A stretch of 64,000 nt of DNA from Xenoacremonium recifei (GCA_012184525.1 WOFQ01000004.1:1-64000), one strand, 5' to 3'; positions 21,369 to 31,866 are shown, counted from the first letter of the stretch. Translations and numbers: made by a program. The notes: generated by a model from the sequence alone, not told the origin.

Positions 21369-22724
21369 TTAAGCCAGGTAGAAACCGGCAATGAGCGCAG
21401 CCGCAGTGGCAACGAAGGTACCAGCATAGGCCTTAGCACCACCAGCGACATACACAGGCTTGTTGCACTCCTCGCCTGTGCAAGAAGAAGACGAAGAAGA
21501 CTCGCAGCCAGAAGAGGGGCAGGCCTCGCCGTACTTGACTGAGCCACAGCCCGACACGACCTGGCAAGTGACAACGGCAGTGGAAGTACCAGTCGTCTTC
21601 TCGCATTCCTCGCCAGTGCAGCCTGAAGGAGTAACGGGCGCAGGAGGGGTGACAGGGGCAGGCTTGGGGCAACCCTCAGGAGGGCAAGACGGGGCCGCGG
21701 GAGGAGGAGGAGGAGGGCATCCCTCAGGGGGGCACGAGGGGGCAGCAGGAGGGCATCCTTCAGGGGGGCAGACAGGCGCAGGAGGAGGGCTGGGGCCAGG
21801 AGGGCAGCCACCGGTCGGGCAAGGGGCACCGAACTTGATGTTACCGCAACCACCCTCGAGCAAGCAGACGACCACGACGTGAACAGTAGAGTTGCTGGGC
21901 ACAGGAGGGACAGGAGGCGTGGGAGGGCAGTACTCAGGGGGGCAAGGCTCGCCGCACTTGATGGGACCGCATCCAGTCTCGATCTCGCAGACAATGACCT
22001 CCTTCTGCTCGCACTCCTCGCACTCAGGGACAACAGTACCGGTAGGAGGAGGGGGAGGGGCAGTGGTGGTGGTCTCGCACTCCTCACACTCGGGAGCGGG
22101 AGGAGCCTCGCACTCGGTGCAGCATCCCTCAGAGGGGCATTCGCCACCGAAGGGGATGGGGCCGCAGCCCGCCTCGGTCTCGCAGACGACAATCTGGATG
22201 GTCTGGCAGCGGTCCTCGGGACAGCCCACGGGGCACCACTCAGGGGGGCACGTCTCCTGGTACTTGATGGGGCCGCAGCCGTCCTCGCAGATGCAGATGA
22301 CCTTGACGGGCTTCTCGTCCTCGCACTCGCAGTCCTCCTCGGGCTCAGGCTCACCGCCGCTCTTCATGTACAGGCTGTAAACCTGGTTGGCGCCGTCCAT
22401 GCCTCCACCGCAGTAGCCGCTGCTGGGGTCGTCAGGGGTGCACAGAGTCGAGCACTCGGAGTCGTCGACGGTCGTGTAAGTCGGCTTGGTGGTGCCGTCG
22501 TCGGCGTGGCAGCCGGCGCCGATGGCCACGTAGGTCGCCTTGCCGGCGTTGGCCTCCTGGCACTCCTGTGGAGTGAAGGTGCTGAAGTAAGAGGTGCTGA
22601 CCGGGAAGGCCGAGGGCGAGGCCGACACGCAGCCGACGTACTCAAAGCCGTCAGCGGCGAAAGACGCCTGAGCGGCGGCGCCAGCGGCCATGAGGCCGGC
22701 GATCAGGGCGGTGGTGCGTGACAT
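21369..22724 (-). CDS. GPI-anchored WSC-domain wall protein with five GCG-type Cys repeats
   Basis: Single exon, 451 aa. Residues 1-24 are a signal peptide. Residues 27-121 form a WSC-type domain (FEYVGCVS start, then CQEAN, GAGCH, CSTLC and GYCGG cysteines). Five modules of about 25 residues follow at about 141-164, 176-201, 242-267, 283-307 and 384-408. Each has the pattern V-C-x(5)-GCG-x-[IV]-[KP]-x-[GQ]-x(2)-CP-x(3)-C. Pro-rich CPPEGCP spacers lie at about 319-352. The C-terminus (AKAYAGTFVATAAALIAGFY) is a hydrophobic tail preceded by small residues, as in GPI signals. A role as an extracellular wall or carbohydrate-binding protein is inferred. A TATA box (TATATAA, minus strand, 22871-22877) lies about 150 bp upstream. 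GC-rich codon choice opens long spurious frames in other registers. Confidence 0.85.
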   Translation of the reverse strand: MSRTTALIAGLMAAGAAAQASFAADGFEYVGCVSASPSAFPVSTSYFSTFTPQECQEANAGKATYVAIGAGCHADDGTTKPTYTTVDDSECSTLCTPDDPSSGYCGGGMDGANQVYSLYMKSGGEPEPEEDCECEDEKPVKVICICEDGCGPIKYQETCPPEWCPVGCPEDRCQTIQIVVCETEAGCGPIPFGGECPSEGCCTECEAPPAPECEECETTTTAPPPPPTGTVVPECEECEQKEVIVCEIETGCGPIKCGEPCPPEYCPPTPPVPPVPSNSTVHVVVVCLLEGGCGNIKFGAPCPTGGCPPGPSPPPAPVCPPEGCPPAAPSCPPEGCPPPPPPAAPSCPPEGCPKPAPVTPPAPVTPSGCTGEECEKTTGTSTAVVTCQVVSGCGSVKYGEACPSSGCESSSSSSCTGEECNKPVYVAGGAKAYAGTFVATAAALIAGFYLA

Positions 22725-24464
22725 GATGGTAAAAGAATGAATAAGGGAGTGACTGTTGGGTTAGTAAAGAAAGACGAACGGGCAGCGCCGGTCTGCTGTT
22801 AAAGGATTGTCGAAGTTGGTTGTCGAAGCTGCTGAAGAAAGGCATCTCCTTGAGGACGATCTACTCGCAGTTATATACTCGAAGAACCGCCAGTCTTCAT
22901 CCCAAGATCACGCCGCGCGCAAAGCATTCAGTTCCCCTGAGCCAGCCAGCCTTACCAGCAAAGCGGACCGAGAAGGAATGCTGGCGTTCCCCAACCTCTA
23001 ATGCATCATGCCGCATATCAGGACAAAGCAGTGTATCATCTGGGGAACTCAGCGCGAGGGCGGTCCTACGGCGGTGCCTTGCAGGATGTGTCTGAGACAC
23101 TGGGGGAAATTCGCCGATCGTGGAGAGGCAAATGCAAGAAAGCTGACTGGATGGGAAAGTTGGGCGCGGAATGCTGGCGTTCGGAGGGACGGCTGGTCGG
23201 GCAGCTTGTTGGGGGTAAGGGGAAGCATTCCGGGAGGCTCTGTATTCGGGACCAACATGTCGGTCCTCATTTCATGATGCCGATAGAGCCGGGCCTCGAC
23301 GAAACATTGCATTCACGTGCATTTGGTCAAGTCAGAATCACATGAGAGCCAGAAGTGCAGCAGTGTGTACCATGTTGCCTCTAACCCGTGAAACGGTTGA
23401 AAGAACCTCGTCCTATATCGACCAAGCGCGTCCGGCATAACTCTCAGGATACTCATTTCATTAAGCTTAATGCTTCTTGGGCGGGTCGTTCTCCATCCCT
23501 TCGATTGTCCAAACCGAGGTTCCGAAGGGGGATCAAACTCAGACATTCTGAGACGCGAAGGCTGGAATGACCTCAGAACACCAACCTCTCGACGCGTCTT
23601 TAACCTCGACTTTGTAAATAAGCTTATTTGGCTAGAATGGAATTTATGAGTCTTGCTGCCGGGAACCGACGCGTGTCGACGAGGAAGTTATGGCATTCCA
23701 TGGGCGCGTCCAATACCGGGCTTCAAGTCACCAGACGGCGAACAGCGCAAAGGATCCTTAGGATTTCACGTGCCTTTACTCAGTAACGTTACTTTTTCTG
23801 CTTTACAAGTTCCGGAAAAGACTCTTTCCACTCGTGTCGTAGATCAAATGTTCGATTGCACTGGGTATGCTGCTGTCGGCTCTATTTCTAGCATACGGCT
23901 TCTACAATTCCCAACATCCTATAGAGAATATTCAATACCGCTGGTCTCGATCCAGTTCCCTCAGTCCAAACTCTCTAGTCACCTACTCTTCAAATGCAGG
24001 CAATATGAGTCACACTCGAGTAAACTCTGTAATCCGCACGAGGACTTGCAAGCCTCTTCTTCCCCGACCTTCCATCAGTTTAGCTTCGGCACGGTAATCA
24101 ACGGTAGTTGCCGTAAAGGTTTACTTGAAACGAAACTTTTGTTCCCACATAGCCCGTTCTAGAAGTGCGCTTGCCAATGGGAGCTTACGCTTCGTAAGCC
24201 AGCAACCTTCTGGGAGAGCACGAGACGCAAGTGTTCCTCGACTGCCGGATGCTGACAAGTAACCATGTGAGCGGGCTGGAGGTTACACCCACGTCATGAG
24301 CTCTGGTCTTGAAGCTCGGTAATTCTGCTAAAAGAGCTATAGAGCTACAAGAGAGTTTCCGTGATGACTGTTATAAACTTGCTCGGCCGTAAGTTGCATT
24401 GAAAGCAACGTCTTGACAGATTTCATCCATTGTAGCATATCAGACAATCTGCAGCTTCTCCGTA
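22725..24464. other. Intergenic, 1.7 kb, no gene supported
   Basis: Promoter of the WSC gene on the left, including a TATATAA element, and promoter of the small membrane protein on the right. ORFs at 23001-23345 and 23653-24162 have random-looking composition and no upstream promoter features. Confidence 0.45.
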
Positions 24465-25121
24465 ATGAACTACAAGAACCCCGTCTTCATCGGCACCATT
24501 GTCAGCTTTTGCGTCTTCTTCCTCTTCATTGGCCTTCTAATCTTCCTGTGGTCACGCTACCGCCGCACCAGGTTCTATCAACGTTACCGCAAACTAAGCC
24601 CACGCGGGCGCCAGGAGTACTGGCGCCGTCGCTGGGAGCTGAAGAGGCGGGATGCCACAACCTGGAGGTTCAACCCACGCCAGCGAGGCCCTGAGTGTCG
24701 CCCTCCTGTCTTTCACGTCGACGACCTGGACGTCCCACCCCCAGTATATCGCAAGAGGCCGCGACGCCCTGCACTTACCGGTATTGAGCTCGTAACGCTC
24801 AGAGAGAAGTTGCAGAAGCTTGAGGAGGATACAGCGAGGTGTGAGGATGCATTTGAAAAGCAGTTGATGGAGTCGGAGATCCGCAACCTGAAATCATGGC
24901 TCCATAGGATTGGTAACTTGGGCGCGGGTCGGAGGTCGGAGGATCTCTTCGTCAGTGGGACATACTACCTCGATGAGCAGAATCGAAGGAGTTGGGTTCA
25001 ACCGGAGACGCTTTGGTATGGCATCGGGCCTCCACGAGAGGTTCGCCCGTACCCCGAGCCAGATCGGTTGGTCGCATCTATGCCAAGGAGACAGCAAAAT
25101 ATGTTTGAATACTCTTTTTGA
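24465..25121 (+). CDS. Small single-pass membrane protein, function unknown
   Basis: 218 aa in one exon from ATG 24465. An N-terminal helix (IGTIVSFCVFFLFIGLLIFL) is directly followed by a very basic segment (WSRYRRTRFYQRYRK), predicting an N-out signal anchor with a cytosolic tail. The tail has a Pro/Arg stretch and a charged coiled-coil-like helix (ELVTLREKLQKLEEDTARCE), and ends in EYSF. No family is recognised. It is tail-to-tail with the SDR gene, with only 47 bp between the stop codons, so transcripts probably overlap. Confidence 0.65.
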   Translation: MNYKNPVFIGTIVSFCVFFLFIGLLIFLWSRYRRTRFYQRYRKLSPRGRQEYWRRRWELKRRDATTWRFNPRQRGPECRPPVFHVDDLDVPPPVYRKRPRRPALTGIELVTLREKLQKLEEDTARCEDAFEKQLMESEIRNLKSWLHRIGNLGAGRRSEDLFVSGTYYLDEQNRRSWVQPETLWYGIGPPREVRPYPEPDRLVASMPRRQQNMFEYSF

Positions 25122-25168
25122 ACACCTGGAAGCGGCTATCTATTGAAGCTAATATTCATATTCGACCC

Positions 25169-26033
25169 TTACCATGGCTGGACACCGGTCTGGCTAACCA
25201 CCTTACCAGCATCAGCATCCCTCTCTCCCTCAACAACCTTTCTGATCAGCGTGCCGCCCAACGAAGCATCACCCGCGCCAAATTTCGCCATCATCTCGGA
25301 TCCCGAACGCATCAAATTGGTAGCCAGGAATCCAGGGCTCACGGTGAAGACCTTCACACCGTCACCACGCAGTAGCTGGTCCCAGACGATGCCGCACATG
25401 TTGAGGGCGGACTTGCTGGAGCGGTAGGCAATGTTGATGGCGTGGCCAGTGTCCTTGGGCCAGCCAGGCTTGATTTCAGCCTTGATCTTGGGGTTAAGGG
25501 TCTGGGAAGCGCCCGCGAGCGTGGACAGGCCCGAGGTCAGGAAGATGAGGCGTGGCGAGGAGGACTTGAGGAGAAGGGGCACGAAGGTGATTGTGATGAC
25601 TTGGGTGCCTGAGACATTGACGTCGTGGGTCTTGTTGAAGATTTCACGCATATTCGCGGCATCCTCAGAGAATATACCCTCAAAGTTGGCACCTGTATGT
25701 GTGTTAGTTATACGAATAATAGTCATTTTCAAGATATCAACACATACCAGCGTTGTTGATGAGCACATCACACTTGCCAAACTTAGACTCGATAACCTCA
25801 TACGCCTTCTTGATCGACTCGTCGCTAGTAATGTCGATCTGAATGCTCTCGACTGAGCTCTTCGAGTTGGGGATCTCTTTCTGAAGGAGAGCGATGGCCT
25901 CATCGCCCTTAGAGGGCGTTCGGCATCCTAGAAAGATGTGGTAGGCCTTGTCGGACTTGAAGAGAGCCTTAACGGTCTCGAAGCCGATTCCAGTGTTGGC
26001 ACCGGTGATGAAGACAATATCCTTGGAGGCCAT
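25169..26033 (-). CDS. Short-chain dehydrogenase/reductase (classical SDR)
   Basis: Two exons on the minus strand: 26033-25748 and 25692-25169 (269 aa). The intron (GTATGT..ACAG) interrupts the NNAG motif, which splicing restores. The cofactor motif TGANTGIG is at 10-17, NNAG at 93-96, a serine-containing TSGLS strand near 148-152 and the catalytic YRSSK at 185-189. The Rossmann fold and Y-x(3)-K pair are intact, so it should be an active NAD(P)-dependent oxidoreductase. The substrate cannot be read from sequence; carbonyl reductase-like fungal SDRs are the nearest type by feel. A TATA element (TATATAAG, minus strand, about 26189-26196) lies about 160 bp upstream. It is divergent from an NmrA/isoflavone-reductase-like gene. 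Confidence 0.9.
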
Positions 26034-27098
26034 TTTGGTGGTGTAGGGTAGCGTAGAAATGGTGTAAGTGGCAGTAGTGGACTTTGATGACGGAGTGTTT
26101 GAGATGTCTCAGATGTTTAAGTAATTGACTGTCTACTGGAATGAAGTATGATGCTATTCAGAAGTTTATTCGAGATTCTTTCCCCTGACTTATATACTAA
26201 TTCCTGGCATCACCTCTCCAGGATCTATTCCTTTCATCTTCGCTGTATTCAACCCCAACAGCGGACTTAACTAGCACAACCGAAAGCGAGAACGGTTAGG
26301 GAAATCGCCGGTAGACTGTCTTCTCACTCCTTGACAAATGTTTTATGGGGCTGACTTCAATGACGTTCAGACTCTGAAGCTCTGAAACTCAGAAGTCTCG
26401 GCGTTATGACCAGCGCGAGAAAGTTTGTGAGAGGCGTTCGTCGAAGCCTGGAGTTACTGCCGCGGCGCGGACTTTACGAATTCCTGAATAGGACAGGATT
26501 GTCTTCGGCCACTGGCGGAGTGTGGAGAAGTCAGGGAGAAGCTCGGAGAGCGAGTGCCGAGAAGCTCGCGAATGCGAATTGTCTGAAGCTGAAGCATAAC
26601 TCCGTTTCTGGTGTTTTTGCAGAATACGCTTTACGACGCTCAAATGAGGCTATTCAGACAGCCTGCACTGGTGGTTGCCGTTTCTTTGCTGGCGAACAGT
26701 CGCGGCACGTGATTTTCAAGCTGCGGTGTTACGCTGACTGAGACGAACCTCCTGCTGCAACCCTCCTTCAAACAAGACTCCATTTTTAGACCTCTCAAAC
26801 CACCAAAGGAAACCCTCAAGTCCGCTATGGAGTTTAACGATGAATTCATCCGCTGCCCGACGAATATCGCCATGCTGGTTTCTCCTCGGAATAGAGAGGA
26901 GGCCGAAGACCGCTTGGCGACGTCGCGGAAGTGCGGATAGTTCCGTTTAGTTGCTCTCTATCTCCTTAGTGGGAGATCTTCCCCGCTATGACGGGATGCC
27001 GGCTGAGAGGGGCCATGAACCTCAGCTGCTACGCACTCGATGCTTTGCTAACCGTCACGGCAGTATCTATCTGGACTCACCCTGAATATCGGCCTACA
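26034..27098. promoter_or_regulatory. Divergent promoter region between SDR and NmrA-like genes
   Basis: 1.07 kb. It has a clear TATATAAG box for the SDR gene near 26189-26196 (minus strand). Short ORFs on both strands in 26400-26940 look random, and no second promoter element is obvious for the NmrA-like gene. Confidence 0.45.
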
Positions 27099-28016
27099 AT
27101 GGCGCTCCGGAACGTCTGCCTTGTGGGCGCCAATGGTACCCTAGGCACCGCCATTCTAGACGGCCTCGTCACCGCGAACAGCTTCAACGTCAGCATCCTC
27201 AAGCGTGAATCCTCGACCTCAACCCCCGCCCATGCCGCCTCCATCAAGCAGATCTCCATCCCCGATGCTCTCCCGCTGGACGCCCTGACCACCGCCCTCG
27301 CCGGCATGGACGCCGTGATCGCCGCGTTCCCCCTGCTGAAGGACGTCTCCCAGCATCTGCGCCTCGTCGAAGCTGCTCTCCGTGCCGGCGTGAAGCGCGT
27401 CATCCCCGCCGACTTCGGTAGCTGCGACGCCACGAGCCCCGAGGCCGCGCGCCTGTTGAAGCTGTACCGCGACAAGAACATGGTGCGTGCCAAGTGCGAG
27501 CAGCTGGCCAGTCACAGCGAAGACTTCTCGTGGACGGCCCTGGTCTGCGGGCACTTCTTCGATTTCGGCCTGCGTGACGGGCTGCTGCACTTCGACTTGA
27601 AGCGGCGGGTCGCTCAACTACTCGACGGGGGCGATATCAAGGCGTCAGCGGCGACGCTTCGGCGAGTTGCTGAGGGCGTGGTGGCCGTGCTTCAGAAGCC
27701 TGAGGAGACGCGAAATCGCACGTTGTACATCCAGAGCTTCTGCGTGACGCAGCGGGAGATCCTGGCGGCGGTGGAGAAGGCGACGGGCGTGAAGTGGGAG
27801 ACAGAGGCGCTGGATTCGAAGACGTATCTGGAAGAGCAGCAGAAGCGGCTGGATGGTGACGATCGGGCAGCGGCGCTTGAGAATATCGTGTTTGTGCTAG
27901 GCACGGTAGATGCCGACTGGAGATCGCGGGACGGGTTCGCGATGGAGCTGCTGGGATTGGAGGACGAGGATCTGGATGCGGTTGTTGCTGAGGTGGTTGC
28001 TCAGGAGGCTGCATGA
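27099..28016 (+). CDS. NmrA-like / isoflavone-reductase-like NAD(P)-binding protein
   Basis: Single exon, 305 aa. The in-frame ORF extends back to 26988, but ATG 27099 (MALRNVCLVGANG) puts the Rossmann strand at the N-terminus as in the family. The dinucleotide motif GANGTLG runs from 10 to 16. The segment AGVKRVIPADFGS, with a following YRDKNMVRAKCEQL helix that includes a lysine, matches the phenylcoumaran benzylic ether/isoflavone reductase-like branch of atypical SDRs. The substrate is unknown; some NmrA-like proteins only sense redox state. Its divergent SDR neighbour suggests a possible shared metabolic function, but no biosynthetic core enzyme is nearby. Confidence 0.85.
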   Translation: MALRNVCLVGANGTLGTAILDGLVTANSFNVSILKRESSTSTPAHAASIKQISIPDALPLDALTTALAGMDAVIAAFPLLKDVSQHLRLVEAALRAGVKRVIPADFGSCDATSPEAARLLKLYRDKNMVRAKCEQLASHSEDFSWTALVCGHFFDFGLRDGLLHFDLKRRVAQLLDGGDIKASAATLRRVAEGVVAVLQKPEETRNRTLYIQSFCVTQREILAAVEKATGVKWETEALDSKTYLEEQQKRLDGDDRAAALENIVFVLGTVDADWRSRDGFAMELLGLEDEDLDAVVAEVVAQEAA

Positions 28017-28890
28017 GATCTGCTTCAGGAGCCGGCTGAGGATCAAGAAGCAGGGTGATAGACGGGGATCAGCAAGGCGTCGGAATAGACTTATTCGGTA
28101 AGGTTCTTAGAATAGAGACTCCAGATGGCGCTACAAAGGTCCAGCTTGGTTCAGTCTGGGGGCTAGACCGAAGCCATGGTCAGCTTGGTGTTCTGCTGTG
28201 GATCGTGACTTCAAGGAACGGAAGCCTAGGACTTGGTCATGGCTGAAGCAGAGCTCATCCTCGTTCTGAGTCTGTCACACCCCGAGAGCATGGCCCGTCA
28301 CGACACGGAACGTCCTGAGGCTTGGGCAACGGCTGAAGTCACCTGAGGCGATTCCAGAGCTGAGGATGCTCCCGTTGAGAAACGTTGATCATGATGTAAG
28401 TCAAGAGTTCCGACAACAATGGATGATGTCGTTTCCCGTATTCACCGAAGATCCCCTTCAGACCGCTTCGACGCAGTGTCATTTCGGGTCATCATTTCCT
28501 CCACCGCTCAATCACATCCCCAGGCCTCATATGCACGACCTCCTCCTGAACGGGGACTGAAACATCTATTTTGGAGTCTGTCTTACAGCGGACGGAGAAA
28601 TGCCCGACGGTGCAAGGGAGTCAAGACCTCCGTGATTGGCCGGCCGTCCCAACGATCTGCCCAGGGATTGAAACACCACAGACGGGATATCCCTGGGTCC
28701 TGGCCCGCGCCTCCGACTGGTAGACACCTCGTAAAGGCCTTTCGCAGATCTTCAGGTAGGCATTTTGCTCCCCCCGTGGGCGGACGGAGTTTTGTCAGAT
28801 TGATGTGGTACAGCCGCTTGGAAAACTTGACGGGACATCGCACGTTGGCTGTGTGGGGTTGCGAGACGAGACGGCTGGGAAATGACGGAC

Positions 28891-28910
28891 GGGAGGGAGG
28901 GAGGGAGGGA
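28891..28910 (+). promoter_or_regulatory. G-quadruplex-capable (GGGA)5 tract in promoter
   Basis: Five perfect GGGA units, meeting the usual G3+N1-7 criterion with single-base loops. It ends about 31 bp upstream of a TATAAAG box (28942-28948) and about 166 bp upstream of ATG 29077. Regulatory function is inferred only. Confidence 0.55.
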
Positions 28911-28941
28911 GAAGAAGCTGGAAAGAGCTGGTGATCGAGGA

Positions 28942-28948
28942 TATAAAG
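28942..28948 (+). promoter_or_regulatory. TATA box of the secreted repeat protein
   Basis: TATAAAG located 129 bp before the start codon at 29077, followed by a CT/CA-rich leader. Confidence 0.6.
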
Positions 28949-29076
28949 TCTGCGGGTGCTAGCCCTGAGGAACGCAATGTCTCTCAGCAAGGTTGGATCG
29001 CCAGCTCTCCCTTCTTCAACTGTAGATTATTCCAAGTTTTCGCTTCACTCAATACTCTTACCGCATTCCTCCAACC

Positions 29077-30391
29077 ATGTGGTCCTCCCGCTGCCTCAGC
29101 TTTGCCGCTCTGCTGGCGTAGGTCTCTCCGGATTGTCGGTAGACCGTTAGCTAATGAACCGTGTAGAGCCTCAGTTGCCTCGGCTGAGCCTGGTGGCTAC
29201 AAGAAGCCTCCGGTGTGTCCAACGGTCGTCAGCACTCAGACGATCTGTTCGACTTGCGTCATCCCGGATTGTGTTACGGTCTCGACCATTTCGAACCCCT
29301 CGGATTGCCCTGCTCATGTTGCGACTAAGACGACCAAGTACCCCTGCAACTATGGCTCCTGTCCTGGTGGTTGCGGTACTCAATACGTCTATCCTTCGTC
29401 GTACTCTGTGCCGAGCTACCCTTCTCCAAGCTCACCCTCTAGCCAGACGTATTATACGCCAACGACTTCTAGTCAACAGACTTACTACACACCCAGTACC
29501 CCGACGTACCATACGCCCAGTACCTCTAGTCAACAGACGTATTATACACCAAGCACGTCTAGCCAACAGACGTATTACACGCCAAGCACGTCTAGCCAAC
29601 AGACGTATTACACGCCAAGCACGTCTAGCCAGCAAACATACTATACACCAAGCACGTCCTCACAGCAGACGTATTACACACCTAGCACATCCTCACAGCA
29701 GACGTATTATACACCTAGCACTCCCTCGCAGCAGACCTATTCTACGCCTAGCACATACAATACCCCAAGCTCCCCAACCACGCCTTCGCAGCAGACTTAC
29801 CCTTCCGTGACCACACCCACTTTGGTGACATACCCTGGTACAACGCAGCCTGGCTGCCCGACCATAACATCAACCAGGTCGCTGTGCTCGACGTGCATTC
29901 GCCCCCAGTGCCTATTCCTCGAGACAGTCAGCTGGCAGTGCGGCTGTCCCGCCGAGATCCCGACAGTCTATGTCGACTACCCGTGTTACGGACCGACGAG
30001 CTGCCCTGGAGGATGTGGAACGGAGTACACCATCGCAACTGTGACTCCAGACTGCTACACGTCGCCGACGGTCCCAGTGCCCTCGTGCGTTCCCACGGTC
30101 ACTTACACGGAGCACCCTGGCTACGGCTGCCGCCATAAGTGCAAGGAAGCGCCGTGCATCACCGACAGTAAGAAGTCCCGATGGAATAGTGGGTAGAATC
30201 AAAAGCTAACGTGGCTGCTAGTTGTCGAGACATTGCCCTGCGGCTGCTCGACTTACGACTCCGTATACACGGAGACTACTACGGTTTGCGCTCCGAAGCA
30301 CTGCAAGACCTGCCAGACAGGCTACCAGTTCGTGACGGCCACGGAGGGTTGCGGATATCCGCCTCCACAGCCGACGTATTATACTTCTTAA
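29077..30391 (+). CDS. Secreted protein with 11-residue tandem repeat stalk between duplicated Cys modules
   Basis: Three exons: 29077-29117, 29167-30167, 30222-30391 (403 aa), all in phase. Splicing of exon 1 creates a signal peptide (MWSSRCLSFAALLAASVASA). A Cys module (CPTVVSTQTICSTC ... SCPGGCGTQY) comes first. It is followed by a stalk of TPSTSSQQTYY units, six perfect plus diverged flanking copies, at about 29446-29780. A second copy of the same Cys module then appears (CPTITSTRSLCSTC ... SCPGGCGTEY). The C-terminus has a further Cys-rich segment (GYGCRHKCKEAPC, LPCGCSTYDS, CKTCQTGYQF) and ends PTYYTS. No GPI tail is seen, so it is probably secreted or wall-bound. The Ser/Thr/Tyr-rich stalk should be O-glycosylated. 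Function unknown; adhesion or wall structure is inference. Confidence 0.85.
29446..29780 (+). repeat. 33-bp tandem repeat array inside CDS (TPSTSSQQTYY)
   Basis: Direct repeat of 33 bp encoding TPSTSSQQTYY; six consecutive perfect protein copies with variant copies on either side. Synonymous differences between units (TATTACACG / TATTATACA and so on) show the array is not a very recent expansion throughout. Such arrays often vary in copy number between strains. Confidence 0.85.
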
Positions 30392-31866
30392 ACGCTTGTG
30401 CTGGGCGCAGCGTATGCCTTATGACTGTGGTGTCGGCAGCAATCCCTTGGTGAGAGGATAGGGGCTGAGCAGATGCTATTTCAGTCAGAAGGATTTAAGG
30501 GCCTGGATTTGAGTTGAGGATCTAGATAAGCCTGCAACTTACGTAGTTGCAGCATCCTTGTCTCGGGATAGGGCCCGAAAGGCAGAGCCGTAAACAAAAT
30601 TGACACTTGTTAACTGTCATCCGGGGGCTGAGCTGTGAGATCACGGGAGTGAACTGTGGATTCGTGCAGCGATGCTTGTTTGTACTGCACCAGAAAGGGG
30701 CTTGACAATAGGGGCAATTTCCGATCCCGATTTGGGAATTGGGAATTGAGGCGCTGCGGATGAAGCTTGCAGTGTCTAATCCATATCCTTGTAGTGACTG
30801 AAGTCCCATGTAATCGGTTTGTGAGGTTCCTTGGCCTGGCGGAGGACAGTGATTTCAGGGTTCAATCCAGGGTCTGCGCACTGTATCGCGGATCGTTGTT
30901 GTGCTCCGTGTTGGAACGGGAGTCGTGACGGCCATCGTCCGACGGCGCCCGTTAGATGGCCGCCTGGCAATCCGGGGATAGCATCGGCCGCGGTCATTCG
31001 TCCGTGGCCAATTTTAAGTGCTTGAAAGTCCCATGGCGATGGTGACTCTAGAAGGAGAGCTTAAGTTGCCTCCGCCTCGAACGGTGACGTCGACAGTGCG
31101 CGTTCCGCGGGAAGGGACGCGTCTCCAGGCCCGCTCCTTCCCTTCCCTGGACGCCCGGCCCCTCCCCCTCCCCTCGCCCCGAAACGGCCCCCGATGGCTG
31201 GCCGTCAGCGCTTTGTTCCAGCGCCCATCATCGCTGCCGATAGAGGCAGTCTTTGCTCTCCCATCTTCCCATCACCACCATCACTGTCATCATCAGCACC
31301 ATCACGGGCCTCACAAGCCCCCTCGTCACGCTCCCGTCCCTGGCCCACCACCCGCGATTCGTCTTTGGGACCTAAACTGCATTTTGCCGCAGCGGAGTCT
31401 CTCCTCTCCCCGATGTCCCGGCCACTCTCCAGCGCACTGAAGCCACTGGGCTCTGGCTAAGCCCGCACAGCCCCCCCACCAGCTGACGTTGGGCCTTTGC
31501 CGTCCGCCTCTCTGGCCTGGCCTGGCCTGCTGGCTCTCCAGCTGCAGTGTGTATGCAAGGCTACTCCTGCATGCTGGCTGCTCTTTTATAAGGTCATTTC
31601 AGCTGCCACGTCTTCGCTTCTTGTTGTTATTATTATTTCCGCCTTTGGCCACCCATCGTTTGGGCGGCATCACCACTACCTGCATACTCCCGTCCGTTCG
31701 ACAACGAAAGGCATCAATCGACTATAAACTCATTCACTCTGAGACAACGAGGGTGCGCTGCGTTTCTCTCTTCTGGCATTTTCTCGCTCGAGCTCCCCAT
31801 CGGAGAACGAATTTCATCGACGAAGCTCTTTCCGCCCCCAAAGGAGCCAAGGTCGGGGTCGCCAAG
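30392..31866. other. Intergenic, 1.5 kb
   Basis: 3' region of the repeat-protein gene, then the promoter and probably long CT-rich leader of the next gene (31000-31860). A His-codon-rich patch near 31265-31310 (CACCACCATCACTG) is in no convincing gene. Confidence 0.45.

Larger units (their letters stand above)
28017..29076. other. Intergenic, 1.1 kb, with G-quadruplex motif and TATA box
   Basis: No gene is seen. The right end is the promoter of the secreted repeat protein, holding a five-run GGGA tract at 28891-28910 and a TATAAAG box at 28942-28948. Confidence 0.5.

Noticed and set aside
21344..22354. 336-codon minus-strand frame overlapping the WSC gene
   Set aside because: It is in another register of the same GC-rich repeats and gives a Leu/Arg/Pro/Ser-only protein. 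The frame with signal peptide, WSC domain and GPI tail is the real one.
21879..22721. 280-codon plus-strand frame antisense to the WSC gene
   Set aside because: It is Gly/Leu/Arg/Ala-rich, produced by codon bias of the opposite strand, and lacks a promoter or fold.
23653..24162. 169-codon plus-strand frame in an intergenic region
   Set aside because: No promoter elements, no domain, composition typical of non-coding DNA.
26827..26940. Short plus-strand ORF starting MEFNDEFIRCPTN
   Set aside because: 37 codons, with a leader-like upstream but no intron, TATA box or recognisable product; kept as noise in the divergent promoter.
25169..28016. Secondary-metabolite cluster around the SDR and NmrA-like genes
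   Set aside because: No polyketide synthase, peptide synthetase, terpene synthase, P450 or dedicated transporter lies within reach; two oxidoreductases alone do not make a cluster.
31260..31320. Poly-His-like stretch in an upstream frame
   Set aside because: A CAC/CAT-rich patch in a leader region, out of frame with the downstream gene and without a credible start.
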